Shown here: positions 6,387 through 6,709 of the stretch, piece after piece | Numbering within the stretch: position 1 is the first letter of the stretch | Layout: every line of letters begins with the position of its first letter | From: an uncultured Verrucomicrobiales bacterium | Lineage (GTDB): Bacteria > Verrucomicrobiota > Verrucomicrobiia > Verrucomicrobiales > Akkermansiaceae | DNA: 6,709 nt | Direction: 5' to 3' | NCBI GenBank assembly: GCA_937969125.1 | Contig: CALBVA010000093.1 | Location: forward strand, 1 to 6,709 | Translations under genes and position numbers: made by a program | Notes under the pieces: generated by a model | The model's input: the letters and a program-made list of their open reading frames with translations, nothing else | The model's database searches: none | What the model was told of the DNA's origin: nothing

Positions 6387-6709
6387 TGGACAAAAAAAGC
6401 AGCGGCGAAGATCATCGCCAAGGTGAAGAAAACGAGGAGGAAGAAGACATCCCAAAAGCGCTCCTCCCGGCGGCGGGCTTTATCGTAATAAGTCAACTGC
6501 ACCACCACGCGGCTGCCCCAGAAGACGGTGAAAAATCCGCTAACAATACGACCCATGCCCTCTTCTAACAAAAGCCCGGGACGAAGGAGACAGAGCATCG
6601 CCAAGGCGGCGATGAGCATGACGATGTAGCCGCAGTGGACGAAGAAGATCTGCCGAACCACAGAGTCCACCCCTTCCAGATGGCGCACGTATCCGAGTCG
6701 CGGTGCCGC
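6383..6709 (-). CDS. Small membrane protein, 5'-truncated by the window edge, paralogue of next gene
   Basis: The reading frame is open from the right edge of the window to the TGA at 6385-6383, giving the last 108 residues of a protein whose start lies outside. Three transmembrane helices are visible (about residues 21-43, 54-72 and 85-106), separated by a basic loop KARRREER. A GTG at 6688-6686 could be mistaken for the start. However, the residues before it (AAPRLGY) continue a gapless alignment to the 142-residue paralogue downstream (VPKALRW), so about 25 more N-terminal residues and a first helix are expected beyond the edge. The function is unknown and there are no catalytic motifs. 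It is coupled to the next gene by an ATGA overlap and is the first visible member of the - strand run, whose promoter must lie further upstream. Confidence 0.72.
   Translation of the reverse strand, partial: AAPRLGYVRHLEGVDSVVRQIFFVHCGYIVMLIAALAMLCLLRPGLLLEEGMGRIVSGFFTVFWGSRVVVQLTYYDKARRREERFWDVFFLLVFFTLAMIFAAAFFVQ

Overview
This is a bacterial chromosomal window of moderate to high GC (my estimate is mid-50s percent). Two short transcription units face each other and meet almost without a gap near position 1870. Lineage is inference: a PVC-group bacterium, most likely a Verrucomicrobiota member. The reasons are a Hanks-type kinase with an unusual N-terminal domain, a short chorismate-binding enzyme beside tpiA, a wax-synthase-like MBOAT protein, and an almost complete lack of Shine-Dalgarno sequences. 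No rRNA, tRNA or strongly conserved marker confirms this. I see no mobile element, CRISPR array, tRNA or rRNA.

Left unit, + strand. Positions 1-219 hold no convincing gene but contain a possible promoter just before the first start. A 110-residue protein (220-552) follows. Its last ~75 residues look like the second half of a Roadblock/LC7 (MglB-type) fold. Nineteen bases later comes a soluble Ser/Thr protein kinase of 433 residues (572-1873). Its first ~108 residues also look Roadblock/LC7-like, and its catalytic loop is HLD instead of HRD. The two genes look like a small cytoplasmic signalling module in which Roadblock-type domains could pair with each other or bind a small GTPase.

Right unit, - strand, 6709 down to 1870. 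Seven genes are tightly packed in one direction. In transcription order they are: a membrane protein that runs off the window; a 142-residue four-helix membrane protein that is its paralogue; a wax-synthase-like membrane O-acyltransferase; an atypical SDR of the TIGR01777/YfcH type; triosephosphate isomerase (tpiA); a chorismate-binding isochorismate-synthase-like enzyme; and an unrecognised 163-residue protein. Four of the six junctions are ATGA overlaps, and the other two gaps are 28 and 7 bases. The first four genes look like a membrane or lipid-modification block. The next two are central metabolism and (probably) menaquinone or isochorismate supply, and the last is unknown.

The two units converge on a shared TTAA that provides both stop codons, enclosed by a perfect 7-bp GC-rich inverted repeat. 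The parts most worth follow-up are the Roadblock-kinase pair and the block of twin membrane proteins, MBOAT and atypical SDR.
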